Source of the DNA: Flexivirga aerilata
GTDB lineage: Bacteria > Actinomycetota > Actinomycetes > Actinomycetales > Dermatophilaceae
Direction: 5' to 3'
DNA length: 64,000 bases
Assembly: GCF_013002715.1 (NCBI RefSeq)
Contig: NZ_JABENB010000001.1
Coordinates: 868,001 to 932,000, forward strand
Made by a program: the position numbers and the translations under genes. This document shows, one piece after another, positions 11,343-21,062 of this stretch (its first letter is position 1; each line of letters begins with the position of its first letter). A model generated the notes under the pieces. That model had not been told where the DNA came from. It saw only the letters and a program-made list of their open reading frames with translations, and ran no database searches.

Positions 11343-11810
11343 TCAGCCGACCACGAGCTTGACCGACCACTGCGCTGTCGGGTCGGTCATGCTCACCTCG
11401 ACAGGGTTGCGGTTGCCGGCCGTGATGGCAGCGAACGTGATCAGACTGGGCCCACCGACACAGCTGAACGTCGACGTGATGTCCGGCTCGCGGGTGGCGG
11501 TCATCGATCCCCTCGCGCAGTCATAGACGACGTTGAGGCTGCGGCCGTCGGGCAGGGGGCCCAGCGATTTCGGCCCGGTGCCTGAGGCATCCGCCACGAC
11601 CGTGCCCGTCACCGGCGCCACGAACGGCGACGCCGAGAAGCTGCCCCCTGGCGCTGTCCTGGTGCTGGTCGCGGCATCCGGAGCAGGCGTCACCGTGGCT
11701 GTCGAGCTGGGGCCGCCCGCGGAGGCCGCCGTGTCCGGTCCGCACCCCGTCAGGGCCGCCAGAGCGACCCCTGCCGCGGCGGCGCCGGCCACCTTTCGGA
11801 TCACCCTCAC
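11343..11810 (-). CDS. Secreted lipoprotein, unknown function
   Basis: About 155 residues with a lipoprotein signal: VIRKVAGAAAAGVALAALTGC, lipobox LTGC, followed by a Ser/Thr/Ala-rich spacer. The mature domain contains a Cys pair (YDCARGS and FSCVGG) that could form a disulfide. I do not recognise a family. The start is uncertain: GTG at 11810 has GGAAGG ten bases upstream, while GTG 11804 and ATG 11840 are alternatives. Confidence 0.6.
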   Translation of the reverse strand: MRVIRKVAGAAAAGVALAALTGCGPDTAASAGGPSSTATVTPAPDAATSTRTAPGGSFSASPFVAPVTGTVVADASGTGPKSLGPLPDGRSLNVVYDCARGSMTATREPDITSTFSCVGGPSLITFAAITAGNRNPVEVSMTDPTAQWSVKLVVG

Positions 11811-11938
11811 GTCGCCCAACCTTCCGCTCGCACCGACCATGAAGCCGGACCCCGGCTCGCGAAAGCTACTCCCCGGACGGCCAGAGCCACCGCGCAGTGA
11901 TGAGACTGTGACACCACGCGCCGTCCCGGCGCCGGCGA

Positions 11939-14014
11939 CTACTGAGCCACCACACCCACCGGCTCCAGCAACCGCGCCTCCAGCCGCTCGACCACCGCAC
12001 GCGCGTCGAGCACGGCGGCATCGGTGACGACGGTGATCCCGAGGTGGCCGTCCCAACTGAGCGCCCCGACCGTCAGGGGTATGCCGGGAGCCGGCGGCAG
12101 GATCGGCAGCACCCGGCCGACCGGCAGGCCCGCCATCGTGAAGGGCCGGTCCGGACCCGGCATATTCGAGACGATCGCCTGAAAATACTTGGGGCCGTAG
12201 ACGTTTCGGGCGAATGCGCGACGACCCGTCCGGGGCACGGCACGCAGCGCGGACGCCATCACCCAGCGTGACGCGAGCGCCCGCGTCGGGGAGCGCAGGG
12301 GCGCGGCCTTGCGGCATACCTCGTCGCGAAGCTCGTCGATCGAGGCGCCCCGGGCAGGGGTGTCGAGCAGCACCGCCGCCGTGAGGTTGCCGTCGTCATC
12401 GCCCGAGCCGGGTGCGCGCAGCATCATCGGCACCGACACCCGCAGCCGGCCGCCGCACCGCGACGCCAGTCCGGGGTCGACGCCGGCCACCGCGCTGCCG
12501 GTCGCCGCCAGCAACAGCTCGGTCACCTTCATCCCGCGCGACCGCGCGGCGTCCCGCACCGCGTCGAGCGGCACCTCGGCGGTCGCGAACCCGCGCGCGC
12601 TGCCGCCCGTCGCGAGCACCGCCGCCGGTCTGCCATCGGTCGCCAGCTGCGCGAGACCGGCCACCACCCCGGCGCCCCGCTGCACGGCACCGGGCCCCTT
12701 CCGGTCCGGCACCGGCAGCTCGTAGGGCGGCTCCAGCAGGCAGAGCAGCTTGGCCACCGCACCCACCCCGTCGGCCATGCAGTGGTGCATCACGATGCAG
12801 AAACCGGTCCCGCCTCGCACCCCGCGCACCAGCCACGCCCGCCAGAGCGGCCGGTCCTGCGGCAGCTGCGGGGTGGTGAGCCGGCCGACGAGTTCGTCCA
12901 GCGCGACCAGCTCCGGCCCGCCGAAGCTCGGCCCGCCGAAGCTCGGCCCGCCGAAGCTCGGCCCGCCGACCTCCGACCCGCCGACCCCCGACCCGCCAAC
13001 CTCCGACCCGGCCGGCAACTCGACCTCCACCAGATGATGCGACCAGTCGATCGCACCGGCCGGCTCCCAGCGCGCGGCGCCGCGCACACCCGCCAGCCGG
13101 TCGGTGAAGTGCGGCAGCTGCGGCAGGTGGCGCTCGAGCAGGCCGCGGATCTCGTCATACGTGGGCGAGCCGGCGATCAGCGCGAGGCCGCCGACGTTCT
13201 GCCCGTTGCCCGGCGTCTCGATGTCGAGGAAGAACGCGTCCGCCGTCGGCAGCCGCCCGCTCGACCCGCGCATCAGCCTGGCCGTGGCGCCGACCGCGAC
13301 GCCGACGACCACGACCGCGCCGGCCGCGTCGAGGACGTAGTGGTTGGCGGTGGCGAGCACGACATACAGGGTCAGCAGCACGTGCACCGCGCTCACCGCC
13401 TGCAACCAGCGCCGCTGCGACATCCGCGCGAGCATCACGCTCACCCACAGCGCCCACGCCATGTGCAGTGACGGCATCGCCGCGAGCTGGTTGGCGCCGG
13501 CGACCACCGGCGAACCCCACGAGCCGACCGTGCCGCCGCTCGCGACGGTGTCGACGAAGCCGGGCATCATCCGCGGCGGCATCAACGGGTATGCCGCAAA
13601 CGCCGCGAAGGCCAGCAGATTGAGCAGGACGAAGGAGTTGCGCGCCTGCCGGTAGACCTGCGGCGCCCAGAGGTAGCTGATCACCAGCAGCAGCGCCGCG
13701 CTGACCAGGTAGGTCGTCGCGTATTCGTAGTTGGCCGCGGTCATCAGCCCCGGCCGCGCCGCCAGCCAGTCGTTGAGGCCGCGCTCGACGTCGAGATGCA
13801 GCCACCGCTCGAGGTCGATCAGCTGCGCGGCGTTGTCCCGCGCCCACGCGGTGCGGCCCGGGCCGCGCAGCGCGTCGACCAGGAGATAGACGGCGAAAAG
13901 CGCTGCGCCGACGAGGATTTCGCCGAGCACCGTCGGCCGCTTCGCGTCGGGTATGGCGGCCAACCGCACCCGCGGCAGGTGGAGGTGCCGGCCGTGCGAG
14001 TGGGTGGCGCTCAC
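11939..14014 (-). CDS. PAP2 phosphatase fused to wax ester synthase/DGAT-type acyltransferase
   Basis: 691-residue fusion. Residues 1 to about 260 form a polytopic PAP2-type lipid phosphatase (about six membrane helices; motifs PSLHMAWAL and NHYVLDAAGA). Residues about 270-690 form a WS/DGAT O-acyltransferase with the catalytic HHxxxDG motif (MHHCMADG) and a C-terminal NMPGPDRPFTMAGLPV block. The pairing would let one protein dephosphorylate phosphatidic acid and acylate the product to storage lipid. A Gly-rich pentapeptide repeat (PSFGG, SEVGG) interrupts the acyltransferase half. The start is GTG at 14014, 22 bases after the upstream stop. Confidence 0.88.
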   Translation of the reverse strand: MSATHSHGRHLHLPRVRLAAIPDAKRPTVLGEILVGAALFAVYLLVDALRGPGRTAWARDNAAQLIDLERWLHLDVERGLNDWLAARPGLMTAANYEYATTYLVSAALLLVISYLWAPQVYRQARNSFVLLNLLAFAAFAAYPLMPPRMMPGFVDTVASGGTVGSWGSPVVAGANQLAAMPSLHMAWALWVSVMLARMSQRRWLQAVSAVHVLLTLYVVLATANHYVLDAAGAVVVVGVAVGATARLMRGSSGRLPTADAFFLDIETPGNGQNVGGLALIAGSPTYDEIRGLLERHLPQLPHFTDRLAGVRGAARWEPAGAIDWSHHLVEVELPAGSEVGGSGVGGSEVGGPSFGGPSFGGPSFGGPELVALDELVGRLTTPQLPQDRPLWRAWLVRGVRGGTGFCIVMHHCMADGVGAVAKLLCLLEPPYELPVPDRKGPGAVQRGAGVVAGLAQLATDGRPAAVLATGGSARGFATAEVPLDAVRDAARSRGMKVTELLLAATGSAVAGVDPGLASRCGGRLRVSVPMMLRAPGSGDDDGNLTAAVLLDTPARGASIDELRDEVCRKAAPLRSPTRALASRWVMASALRAVPRTGRRAFARNVYGPKYFQAIVSNMPGPDRPFTMAGLPVGRVLPILPPAPGIPLTVGALSWDGHLGITVVTDAAVLDARAVVERLEARLLEPVGVVAQ
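12912..13010. repeat. 15-bp tandem repeat encoding PSFGG/SEVGG pentapeptides
   Basis: Three identical 15-base units (core CCGAAGCTCGGCCCG) are followed by three diverged units. The repeat is in frame inside the acyltransferase half of the PAP2 fusion gene. Identical DNA units suggest recent slippage expansion. Confidence 0.85.
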
Positions 14015-14036
14015 CGTGCCACACCCGCGGGCAGCC

Positions 14037-14702
14037 TCAGGCGAAGGCGACCGTGAAGCCGGGCACCCGACGCAGCCTGCTCCAGCCCCACGCCGCGCAG
14101 ACCAGCACCGACAGCACGGTCAGCGACGAGCTGAAGACGCCCCGGGAGAGCACCGCGCTCTGCGCGCCGAGGTGCAGGAAGCCCAGGCTCATGCCGACGT
14201 CGATCAGCCGCGACAGCCCCCAGAGCACGCACACCTGGGTGAACATCCGGTGCGCCCGCCGGTCGTGCATCAGGGTCTGCGGCAGCGCGACGAAGTCGCG
14301 GGCCAGGTGCTTGGTGATCGGCCGGCCGACGGCGGCGCTGCCGAGGAAGATCAGCGCCATGAAGAGCGAGCCCGCGATCGGCTGCAACAGGTAGACGTAG
14401 ACGCTGGACAGTGCCAGCGAGACCGTGGTGCGCCCGACGAGCATCAGCACGGCCATCAGCAGCGTGCGCGGCACGCTCTCCCGGCTGCGCGAGCGGACCC
14501 CCACGACGAGAGCCGACCAGGCGAGCACCCCGATCAGACCCCAGAACTGCCCGACCGTGGCCATCGCGGCATAGAGGATCAGGGCGGGCACCACGACCGC
14601 CTCCAGCAACAGCCGTCCCGCCCGTAACGTCGACGAGCGAAGGAACGCCCGGTCGATCAGCAGGTGATGGGCATGCGGCTCGGCCGCAGCGGTCGCGGGC
14701 AT
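14037..14702 (-). CDS. Polytopic membrane protein, VC0807-like family
   Basis: 221 residues with about five to six hydrophobic helices (VVPALILYAAMATVGQFWGL, LSVLVCAAWGWSRL) and the segments LIFLGSAAVGRPITKHLARDF and LMHDRRAHRMFTQV. These recall the VC0807/septation-protein-like family. The activity is unknown. It starts 7 bases after the transporter stop and ends 22 bases before the PAP2 fusion, so it is probably co-transcribed with them. No ribosome site is clear before ATG 14702. Confidence 0.65.
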   Translation of the reverse strand: MPATAAAEPHAHHLLIDRAFLRSSTLRAGRLLLEAVVVPALILYAAMATVGQFWGLIGVLAWSALVVGVRSRSRESVPRTLLMAVLMLVGRTTVSLALSSVYVYLLQPIAGSLFMALIFLGSAAVGRPITKHLARDFVALPQTLMHDRRAHRMFTQVCVLWGLSRLIDVGMSLGFLHLGAQSAVLSRGVFSSSLTVLSVLVCAAWGWSRLRRVPGFTVAFA

Positions 14703-14708
14703 ATTTCA

Positions 14709-15608
14709 CTATGACACCGCCACCTGTGCTTTTCGGGGGGTTTCACTCCGAGAGAGCGGGGAGTGGGCGAGCCCGCTGATCCCGACACCGACCAGCACCG
14801 CCGTCACGCAGACCGCGGCGAGCGCGCCCGCCGTGTGCGGCGGGGTGACGTGGAAGCCGACAATGCCGGCGAGGTAGCTGGCGACCGGGTTGGTGATGCT
14901 CATCGCCGCGACCGCCCACGGCAGGGTGCCGCCGGCGAACGCCGCCTGCTCGATCACCAGCCCGCCGGCGGTCGACAGCGCAAGGCAGTAGCCGGGCCAG
15001 TCGAGGGCGGTGTGCAGCACGCCGGGACCGAAGAGATCGGCGGTGGTGAGCTTGATGAGCACGGCGCTCGCCGCGAAGCACATGCCCGCGGCGATCGCGA
15101 GCAGCAGGCTGGACGTGCGGCCGGAGCGCACCCGCGCGACCGCGACGAGCGCCACGACGCAGGCCGCCATCACGAGGAGCACGAGCGCCGCCTGGTCCCG
15201 GTCGGGAGCGCCGCGCAGCGGAGCCGCGCCGCTCACCGACAGCAGCACGATCAGCCCCGCGCAGATGCAGAGCACGTAGCCCCAGTCGCGCCGGGTCGGT
15301 CGCATCCGGCTGCCCACCCCGGTCAGCAACAGCGCGAAGAGCACCTGGCTGACCATGACCGGCTGCACGACGGCGACGCTGCCCAGGTGGAGCGCGGCGG
15401 CCTGGATGAGGAAGCCGAGATTGTTGATCAGGAAACCCGCCAGCCAGACGCGGCGGCGCACCAGACTGCGCAGGAAGCCGGAGAAGCCGTGCACGGTGCC
15501 GAGCGCATGGTCACCCTTGAGCTGCGCGGCCTCGCGCTGCTGGAGCATCGCCGACAGCGCGAAGGCGAAAGCCGCCGCGCACGCCAGCACGAGCACCAGC
15601 CAGAGCAT
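14709..15608 (-). CDS. DMT/EamA-superfamily membrane transporter
   Basis: 299 residues, mostly hydrophobic, arranged as nine to ten membrane helices in two half-repeats. The NIPA/DMT-like opening and segments such as GFLIQAAALHLGSVAVVQPVMVSQVLFA place it in the drug/metabolite transporter superfamily. The substrate cannot be read from the sequence. The ATG follows immediately on the SDR stop codon (TAG-ATG), indicating translational coupling. GGAGGAG lies about 12 bases upstream. Confidence 0.8.
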   Translation of the reverse strand: MLWLVLVLACAAAFAFALSAMLQQREAAQLKGDHALGTVHGFSGFLRSLVRRRVWLAGFLINNLGFLIQAAALHLGSVAVVQPVMVSQVLFALLLTGVGSRMRPTRRDWGYVLCICAGLIVLLSVSGAAPLRGAPDRDQAALVLLVMAACVVALVAVARVRSGRTSSLLLAIAAGMCFAASAVLIKLTTADLFGPGVLHTALDWPGYCLALSTAGGLVIEQAAFAGGTLPWAVAAMSITNPVASYLAGIVGFHVTPPHTAGALAAVCVTAVLVGVGISGLAHSPLSRSETPRKAQVAVS

Positions 15609-16394
15609 CTACTCGGGATCTCCTCCTCGTAGTCTCGTCCGCTCACCCCAACGCCCCGCCATCGCGTTGTATGCCGCAGGCCACGCCGCCCGCAGCACCG
15701 GGGCGACCCGCAGCCCCCGCTCGCTGAAGCGCTCCGGCCGGCCGCTCTCGATCAGCGAAACCAGTTGCCGCGCCACGTCGTTCGCCGGCCGGGGCTTCGG
15801 TCGCGACCGGGTGTAGGGCGCCCCGCGGGTGGCGAAGAAGCCGGTCTCGACGACCGCCGGCACGAGCGTGCTGACCTCGACGCCGGTGCCGGCCGCCTCC
15901 AGCCGGAGCGCGTCGGCGAAGGCGTCCAGCCCCGCCTTGGTCGCGGAGTAGACCGCCTCCCCGGGCACCGCCGTGCGGCCGGCGATGCTGCTGACGAAGG
16001 CGACGTGCCCGGCCCCGCGCTGCAGCATCCCGGGCAGGACGGCGCGGGTGAGCAGGACGGGCGCGGTGAGGTTGGTGGCGACCAGGTCGTCGATCGCGGC
16101 CTGCGTCATACGGTCGAAGGGGGAATGGTGGCCGATGCCGGCGTTGTTGACGAGCACGTCGATGCGATCGTGAAAGGCGTTGGCCTGCAAGACGATCGAC
16201 CCGATCGACGGCTCATCCCGCAGATCGCCGGTCACGTGGTCGCAGTCGAGCTGTGCGGCGAGCCGCGCCGCACGCCGAGGGTCGCGCCCGTGCACGATCA
16301 CCCGTGCCCCGGCTCCGGCGAAGGCAGCGGCGATGGCGGCGCCGAGGCCACCAGTGGCCCCGGTGACGAGTGCGACGCTCCCCGAGAGCTGCAT
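15609..16394 (-). CDS. Short-chain dehydrogenase/reductase
   Basis: 261-residue NAD(P)-dependent oxidoreductase of the classical SDR type. It has the cofactor motif TGATGGLGAAIA at the N-terminus, NNAG (LVNNAGIG), the catalytic Ser (VSSIAG) and YSATK. The arginine after the first beta strand (HGRDPRR) favours NADPH. It starts the four-gene minus-strand run with the DMT transporter, the VC0807-like protein and the PAP2 fusion. The upstream region reads TATCGT then six bases then ATG, compatible with a leaderless mRNA. The substrate is unknown. Confidence 0.88.
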   Translation of the reverse strand: MQLSGSVALVTGATGGLGAAIAAAFAGAGARVIVHGRDPRRAARLAAQLDCDHVTGDLRDEPSIGSIVLQANAFHDRIDVLVNNAGIGHHSPFDRMTQAAIDDLVATNLTAPVLLTRAVLPGMLQRGAGHVAFVSSIAGRTAVPGEAVYSATKAGLDAFADALRLEAAGTGVEVSTLVPAVVETGFFATRGAPYTRSRPKPRPANDVARQLVSLIESGRPERFSERGLRVAPVLRAAWPAAYNAMAGRWGERTRLRGGDPE

Positions 16395-16529
16395 CTCTGC
16401 ACGATATTCCGGCCGCCGAAGAGACCTCCCTTCGGGTGAGGCGCCCCGGCGTGCCGCCTTGTTTTGATGTGGTGCTGGTGGGTAATCACCCCTTGCGTAC
16501 GCAACTCGATCCGACTGGAGGAAATTCGC

Positions 16530-18638
16530 ATGGCCACGTCCTCACGCCGCTCGACCAAGTCGTCGAAGGCCACCGCGCCCGAGACCGTGATCGGCAACGC
16601 CGGGCAGCTGGAGCAACAGGCGGCACCGGGCGACGAGGTGCTGACCACCGCGCAGGGTGTGCCGATCGACACCAACCAGGACAGCCTCACGGCCGGGGAG
16701 CGCGGCCCGACCCTGCTTGCCGACTTCGTCCTGCGCGACAAGATCTTCCGGTTCGACCACGAGCGCATTCCCGAGCGCGTGGTGCACGCGCGCGGCTACG
16801 GCGCGCACGGCACCTTCGAGTCGCTGGCCGACCTCAGCGACACCACCCGGGCCCACCTCTTCGGCAAGAAGGGCCGCAAGGTCCCGGCGTTCGTGCGGTT
16901 CTCCACCGTCGCCGGCGGCCGCGGGTCGTTCGACCTGGCCCGCGACGTGCGCGGGTTCGCGGTCAAGCTCTACACCGAGGAGGGCAACTGGGACATCGTC
17001 GGCAACAACATCCCGGTCTTCTTCATCCAGGACGCGATGAAGTTCCCGGACCTGGTGCACTCGGTCAAGGAGGAGCCGGACCGCGGCTTCCCGCAGGCGC
17101 AGTCCGCGCACGACAACTTCTGGGACTTCGTCGGGCACATGCCCGAGGCCACCCACATGACGCTCTGGCAGATGAGCGACCGCGCCATCCCGCGCTCGTT
17201 CCGCTTCATGGACGGCTTCGGCGTGCACACCTACCGCTTCGTCAACGCCGACGGGAAGTCGACGTTCGTGAAGTTCCACTGGAAGCCGGCGCAGGGCGTG
17301 CAGTCGGTGATCTGGCCCGAGGCGGTCAAGATCAACGGCGCCGACCCCGACTACCACCGTCGCGACCTGTGGGACGCGATCAACTCCGGCGACTACCCGC
17401 AGTGGGATCTCGCGGTGCAGCTCTTCGACGACGAGACCGCCGACCGGCTGCCGTTCGACGTGCTCGACCCGACCAAGATCATCCCCGAGGAGGACGTGCC
17501 GCTGCAGGTCATCGGCCGGCTGACCCTCGACCGGGTGGTCGACAACGAGTTCGCCGAGATCGAGCAGGTGGCGTTCTGCACCCAGAACGTCGTGCCCGGC
17601 GTCGACTTCACCGACGACCCGCTGCTGCAGGGCCGCAACTTCTCCTACCTCGACACCCAGCTCAGCCGGCTCGGCAGCCCCAACTTCACCCAGCTGCCGA
17701 TCAACGCGCCGAAGTGCCCGGTCGCCAACTTCGCCCGCGACGGTCACATGCAGACCGAGGTGCCGAAGGGGCCGGTCAACTACGAGCCCAACGGCTACCC
17801 GGTGGGCGAGCGCGGCCCGCGCCCCGACCAGGAGGCGAGCTTCCACTCCTTCGCCGAGCCGGTCGAGGGCACCACGCGGCGGCTGCGGCCGGAGAGCTTC
17901 GGTGACCACTACAGCCAGGCGCGGGTCTTCTGGATCAGCCAGACCCCGGTCGAGCAGCAGCACATCGTCGACGGCTACGTCTTCGAGCTGAGCAAGGTGC
18001 AAAAGCCCGAGGTGCGCGCCGAGGTGGTCGCCAACCTGCGCAACGTCGACGAGGACCTGGCCCAGCAGATCGCCGACGGCATCGGCATGCCGCTGCCCGA
18101 GGCGAGCAAGCCGTTCATGCCGGTCCGCACCGACCTGCCGCCGAGCCCGCAGCTGTCGATCCTCGGCAACCCGCCCGACACCTTCGCCGGTCGCAAGCTC
18201 GGCATCGTGCTCACCGACGGCTCGGACGCCAAGCTGCTCGACGCCCTGCAGCGCGCAGTGAAGTCGGTGAAGGGCACCGTCGAGCTGATCGCCCCGAAGG
18301 TCGGCGGCGTGACGCTCTCCGACGGCACCAAGCAGCCGGCCGACCAACTGCTCAAGGGCGCCCCCTCGGTGCTGTATGACGCAGTGGCCCTCATCCCGTC
18401 CGCCGACGGCGCCGACCAGCTGTCCCGCGACCCGGCGGCGAAGGACTTCGTCAACGACGCCTTCAACATGTACAAGTTCATCGGCGTGGGAGCCGACTCG
18501 GCTCCGCTCTTCGAAGCGGTCGGGCTCGAGGATCGGCTGGACGAGGCGTGCCCGACGGTCGGCACGCCCGCACAGGCCAAGTCCTTCGTGGCGAGCCTGA
18601 AGGCGCTCCGCTTCTGGGAGCGGCCGGTCGACGCGTGA
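16530..18638 (+). CDS. katE: Large-subunit monofunctional catalase (KatE/HPII type)
   Basis: 702-residue clade 2 catalase that dismutates hydrogen peroxide. The catalytic His region ([15 protein letters not shown]), the Asn region ([15 protein letters not shown]) and the haem-ligand Tyr ([14 protein letters not shown]) are intact. Residues about 550-702 are the flavodoxin/DJ-1-like C-terminal domain of large catalases ([17 protein letters not shown]). The start MATSSRR follows GGAGGAA at seven bases. It is divergent from the SDR operon and stands alone, with a hairpin after the stop. Confidence 0.96.
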   Translation: MATSSRRSTKSSKATAPETVIGNAGQLEQQAAPGDEVLTTAQGVPIDTNQDSLTAGERGPTLLADFVLRDKIFRFDHERIPERVVHARGYGAHGTFESLADLSDTTRAHLFGKKGRKVPAFVRFSTVAGGRGSFDLARDVRGFAVKLYTEEGNWDIVGNNIPVFFIQDAMKFPDLVHSVKEEPDRGFPQAQSAHDNFWDFVGHMPEATHMTLWQMSDRAIPRSFRFMDGFGVHTYRFVNADGKSTFVKFHWKPAQGVQSVIWPEAVKINGADPDYHRRDLWDAINSGDYPQWDLAVQLFDDETADRLPFDVLDPTKIIPEEDVPLQVIGRLTLDRVVDNEFAEIEQVAFCTQNVVPGVDFTDDPLLQGRNFSYLDTQLSRLGSPNFTQLPINAPKCPVANFARDGHMQTEVPKGPVNYEPNGYPVGERGPRPDQEASFHSFAEPVEGTTRRLRPESFGDHYSQARVFWISQTPVEQQHIVDGYVFELSKVQKPEVRAEVVANLRNVDEDLAQQIADGIGMPLPEASKPFMPVRTDLPPSPQLSILGNPPDTFAGRKLGIVLTDGSDAKLLDALQRAVKSVKGTVELIAPKVGGVTLSDGTKQPADQLLKGAPSVLYDAVALIPSADGADQLSRDPAAKDFVNDAFNMYKFIGVGADSAPLFEAVGLEDRLDEACPTVGTPAQAKSFVASLKALRFWERPVDA

Positions 18639-18655
18639 GGGCGTCGACCCCGGAC

Positions 18656-18690
18656 CGGGGCGGCGGTCCTAGACCCGCCGCCGCCCCGGC
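18656..18690 (+). terminator. GC-rich hairpin after katE
   Basis: CCGGGGCGGCGG (18656-18667) pairs with CCGCCGCCCCGG (18679-18690), an 11-base loop between them. No T tract follows, so termination strength is uncertain. Confidence 0.55.
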
Positions 18691-18729
18691 TCCTGCTCAT
18701 GCCGGACCGTCCCGACGGGAAGGATCACG

Positions 18730-19710
18730 ATGACGCATTTCGGCTACACGCTGATGACCGAGCAGAGCGGCCCGAAACCGTTGGTGCGCTACGCATCCGG
18801 CGCCGAGCAGGCCGGGTTCGACTTCGAGGTGATGAGCGATCACTACTCGCCGTGGCTTTCCAGTCAGGGGCATGCGCCATACGCTTGGAGCGTGCTGGGG
18901 GCGGTCGCCCAGGCCACCGAGCGGGTCGGGCTGATGACCTACGTGACCTGCCCGACCGTGCGCTACCACCCGGCGGTCGTCGCGCAGAAGGCCGCGACCG
19001 TGCAATTGCTCGCGGACGGGCGCTTCACCCTCGGGCTCGGCAGCGGCGAGCGGCTCAACGAGCACGTGGTCGGCGAGGGCTGGCCCGGCGCCGACGTGCG
19101 GCAGCAGATGCTGGTCGAGGCGATCGAGATCATCCGCGGGCTGCACGGCGGCGAGGTCGTGGACTTCCACGGTGACTACTTCGAGGTCGACGCCGGCCGG
19201 CTCTGGGATCTGCCCGAGCAGCCCGTCGAGCTCGCGGTCGCGGTCGGCGGCAAGCACGGCATCCGCCGGTTCGCGCCGCTCGCCGACCACCTGGTCGCGG
19301 TCGAGCCCAATGCCGACTTCATCGCGCAGTGGAACGACACCGACGGGGCCGCGCAGATCCCGGCGTCCGGCCGGGCGATCGGGCAGATCCCGGTGTGCTG
19401 GGCACCGGACGAGCAGACCGCCCGGCGGCGGGCGCACGAGCAGTTCCGCTGGTTCGCCGGTGGTTGGGCGGTCAACGCCGAGCTGCCCACGGCGGGCAGC
19501 TTCAAGGCCGCCACCCAGTTCGTCACCGAGGACGACGTCGCGTCGTCGATCCCGTGCGGGCCCGACCTCGACGCGATCGCCGAGGCGGTCCGGCCGTATG
19601 TCGACGCCGGCTTCACCGACGTGGCCCTGGTGCAGGTCGGCGACGAGGGCCAGGAGAGGTTCCTCGCCGAAGCCGCCGAGCCGTTGCTGCGCAAGCTGCG
19701 TGCGCTGTGA
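18730..19710 (+). CDS. F420-dependent luciferase-like oxidoreductase
   Basis: 326-residue LLM-class TIM-barrel protein of the F420-dependent glucose-6-phosphate dehydrogenase-like group (MSDHYSPWLSSQGHAPYAWSVLG, TCPTVRYHPAVVAQKAAT, LGLGSGERLNEHVVG). The fold binds coenzyme F420 for hydride transfer. The substrate is unknown. GGAAGGA lies seven bases before ATG. The stop overlaps the start of the HAD gene (GTGA). Confidence 0.88.
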   Translation: MTHFGYTLMTEQSGPKPLVRYASGAEQAGFDFEVMSDHYSPWLSSQGHAPYAWSVLGAVAQATERVGLMTYVTCPTVRYHPAVVAQKAATVQLLADGRFTLGLGSGERLNEHVVGEGWPGADVRQQMLVEAIEIIRGLHGGEVVDFHGDYFEVDAGRLWDLPEQPVELAVAVGGKHGIRRFAPLADHLVAVEPNADFIAQWNDTDGAAQIPASGRAIGQIPVCWAPDEQTARRRAHEQFRWFAGGWAVNAELPTAGSFKAATQFVTEDDVASSIPCGPDLDAIAEAVRPYVDAGFTDVALVQVGDEGQERFLAEAAEPLLRKLRAL

Positions 19711-20357
19711 CCGGTGTCGTCCTCCTGGACGTCGACGGCACGCTGATCGACTCGACCTATCTGCACGCGCTCGCCTGGGAGCGGGCCTTCGAGACGGTGC
19801 AGGTCCACCCGCAGTGGTGGCGGGTGCACCAGGCGATCGGCATGGGCGGTGACCGCCTCGTCGCCCACGTCGCCGGCGACCAGGTGGAGGCCGCGCACGG
19901 CGATCAGCTGCGAAAGCTGTGGAGCCGGGAGTATGAAGCGGTGCTTGAGGAGGTGCGGCCGATCGACGGCGCCGCCGACTTCGTGCGCTCGCTCCGGGAC
20001 GCCGGGCTGCGGGTCACGCTCGCGTCGTCCGGTGCGCCGGACTTCACCGACCACGCCCTGGAGTTGCTCGGGCTGCACCGCGACGACGTCGCCGCAGTGA
20101 CGACCGCCGACGACGCCGACTCCTCCAAACCGGCGCCGGACATCCTCCAGGTCGCGCTGGACCGCGCCGGCGGCGGCCAGGCCGTCGTCATCGGCGACAG
20201 CGACTGGGACGCCCGGGCGGCGCGCCGCCTCGGTGCGCCCTGCGTCGGCGTGCGCACCGGCGGCTTCTCGGTCGGTGAGTTGCGCGACGCCGGCTGCGTG
20301 GACGTGCGCGACTCGGTGGCCGACCTGGTCCCGGCCGACATCACCCGGCTGCTCTGA
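19707..20357 (+). CDS. HAD-superfamily phosphatase
   Basis: 216-residue HAD hydrolase of the phosphoglycolate/beta-phosphoglucomutase-like type. Motif I is LLDVDGTLIDST, motif II LASSG, motif III Lys in SSKPAPD, and motif IV GDSDWDARAA. The GTG start overlaps the preceding stop by four bases, so the two are translationally coupled. The substrate is not predictable. Confidence 0.88.
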   Translation: MTGVVLLDVDGTLIDSTYLHALAWERAFETVQVHPQWWRVHQAIGMGGDRLVAHVAGDQVEAAHGDQLRKLWSREYEAVLEEVRPIDGAADFVRSLRDAGLRVTLASSGAPDFTDHALELLGLHRDDVAAVTTADDADSSKPAPDILQVALDRAGGGQAVVIGDSDWDARAARRLGAPCVGVRTGGFSVGELRDAGCVDVRDSVADLVPADITRLL

Positions 20358-20382
20358 CGGTCGACATGCCACTCACCGTGCC

Positions 20383-20401
20383 CACTAGGGTTGCCGCCGA
20401 C
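20383..20401 (+). promoter_or_regulatory. Probable leaderless-type promoter before the Sfp-type PPTase
   Basis: A TAGGGT hexamer lies ten bases before the ATG at 20402, and there is no ribosome site. This supports the internal ATG over the one at 20366. Confidence 0.35.
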
Positions 20402-21028
20402 ATGACGACGACTCCCGCCGCGCCGCGCTACTCGGTCGCCGATGCCGCACTGCTCCTGGAGTCGTATGACGCCGTGCCCCCGGATCAGTTGCTCAGCCTC
20501 GACGAACAGCTGCGCTGGCGCCGCCTGCGCCGCGCACAGGACCGCGACGACTTCGTGGCCGCCCGCCTGCTCGTGCGGCTGCTGCTGATCGACGGTTCGC
20601 CGACCCCGTCCGCGCTGACCGGCATCCGGCTGCGGCAGGTCTGCGCCGAATGCGACGGCGCGCACGGGCGGCCGACCGTGCTCGACGCACCCGAGGTCGC
20701 GGTGTCGTGGGCGCACAGCGGCGGCGCGGTCGCGGCCGTCGTGGGGGCGGCCGGGCCGCTCGGCGTCGATGTCGAGCGCGCGACCACCCTGGCACCCGAG
20801 CTGTCCCGCCGGATCACCTGGCACGAGTGGACCCGCGCCGAGGCGCTGGTGAAGGCCGGCATGCTCGACCTCGCCGCGGCCGCCGCCCGCGCCGAGCGAC
20901 TGCAGGCTTCCGAATTTGGTTTGGTCGCAACCGATTTCACCGTCGAGACCACGACCGGCCCGGACGTCTTCGGCACGGTCGTCGCACCGACGACGGCTGC
21001 CGCCATACCCGCTGAAACGCTGGTATGA
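20402..21028 (+). CDS. Sfp-type 4'-phosphopantetheinyl transferase
   Basis: 208-residue enzyme that attaches phosphopantetheine to carrier proteins. The order of motifs is that of the Sfp family: FVAARLLVRLLL, GRPTVLDAPEVAVSWAHSGG, GVDVER (metal-binding Asp/Glu) and WTRAEALVKAG. The Lys of the usual KE pair is Ala here, a substitution I believe occurs in other actinobacterial members. It could serve the host or the polyketide ACP 33 kb away. The alternative start ATG 20366 would add 12 residues. Confidence 0.8.
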   Translation: MTTTPAAPRYSVADAALLLESYDAVPPDQLLSLDEQLRWRRLRRAQDRDDFVAARLLVRLLLIDGSPTPSALTGIRLRQVCAECDGAHGRPTVLDAPEVAVSWAHSGGAVAAVVGAAGPLGVDVERATTLAPELSRRITWHEWTRAEALVKAGMLDLAAAAARAERLQASEFGLVATDFTVETTTGPDVFGTVVAPTTAAAIPAETLV

Positions 21029-21062
21029 CGGCAGCCTGAGGACGACCCAAGGGGGTCCGGGG

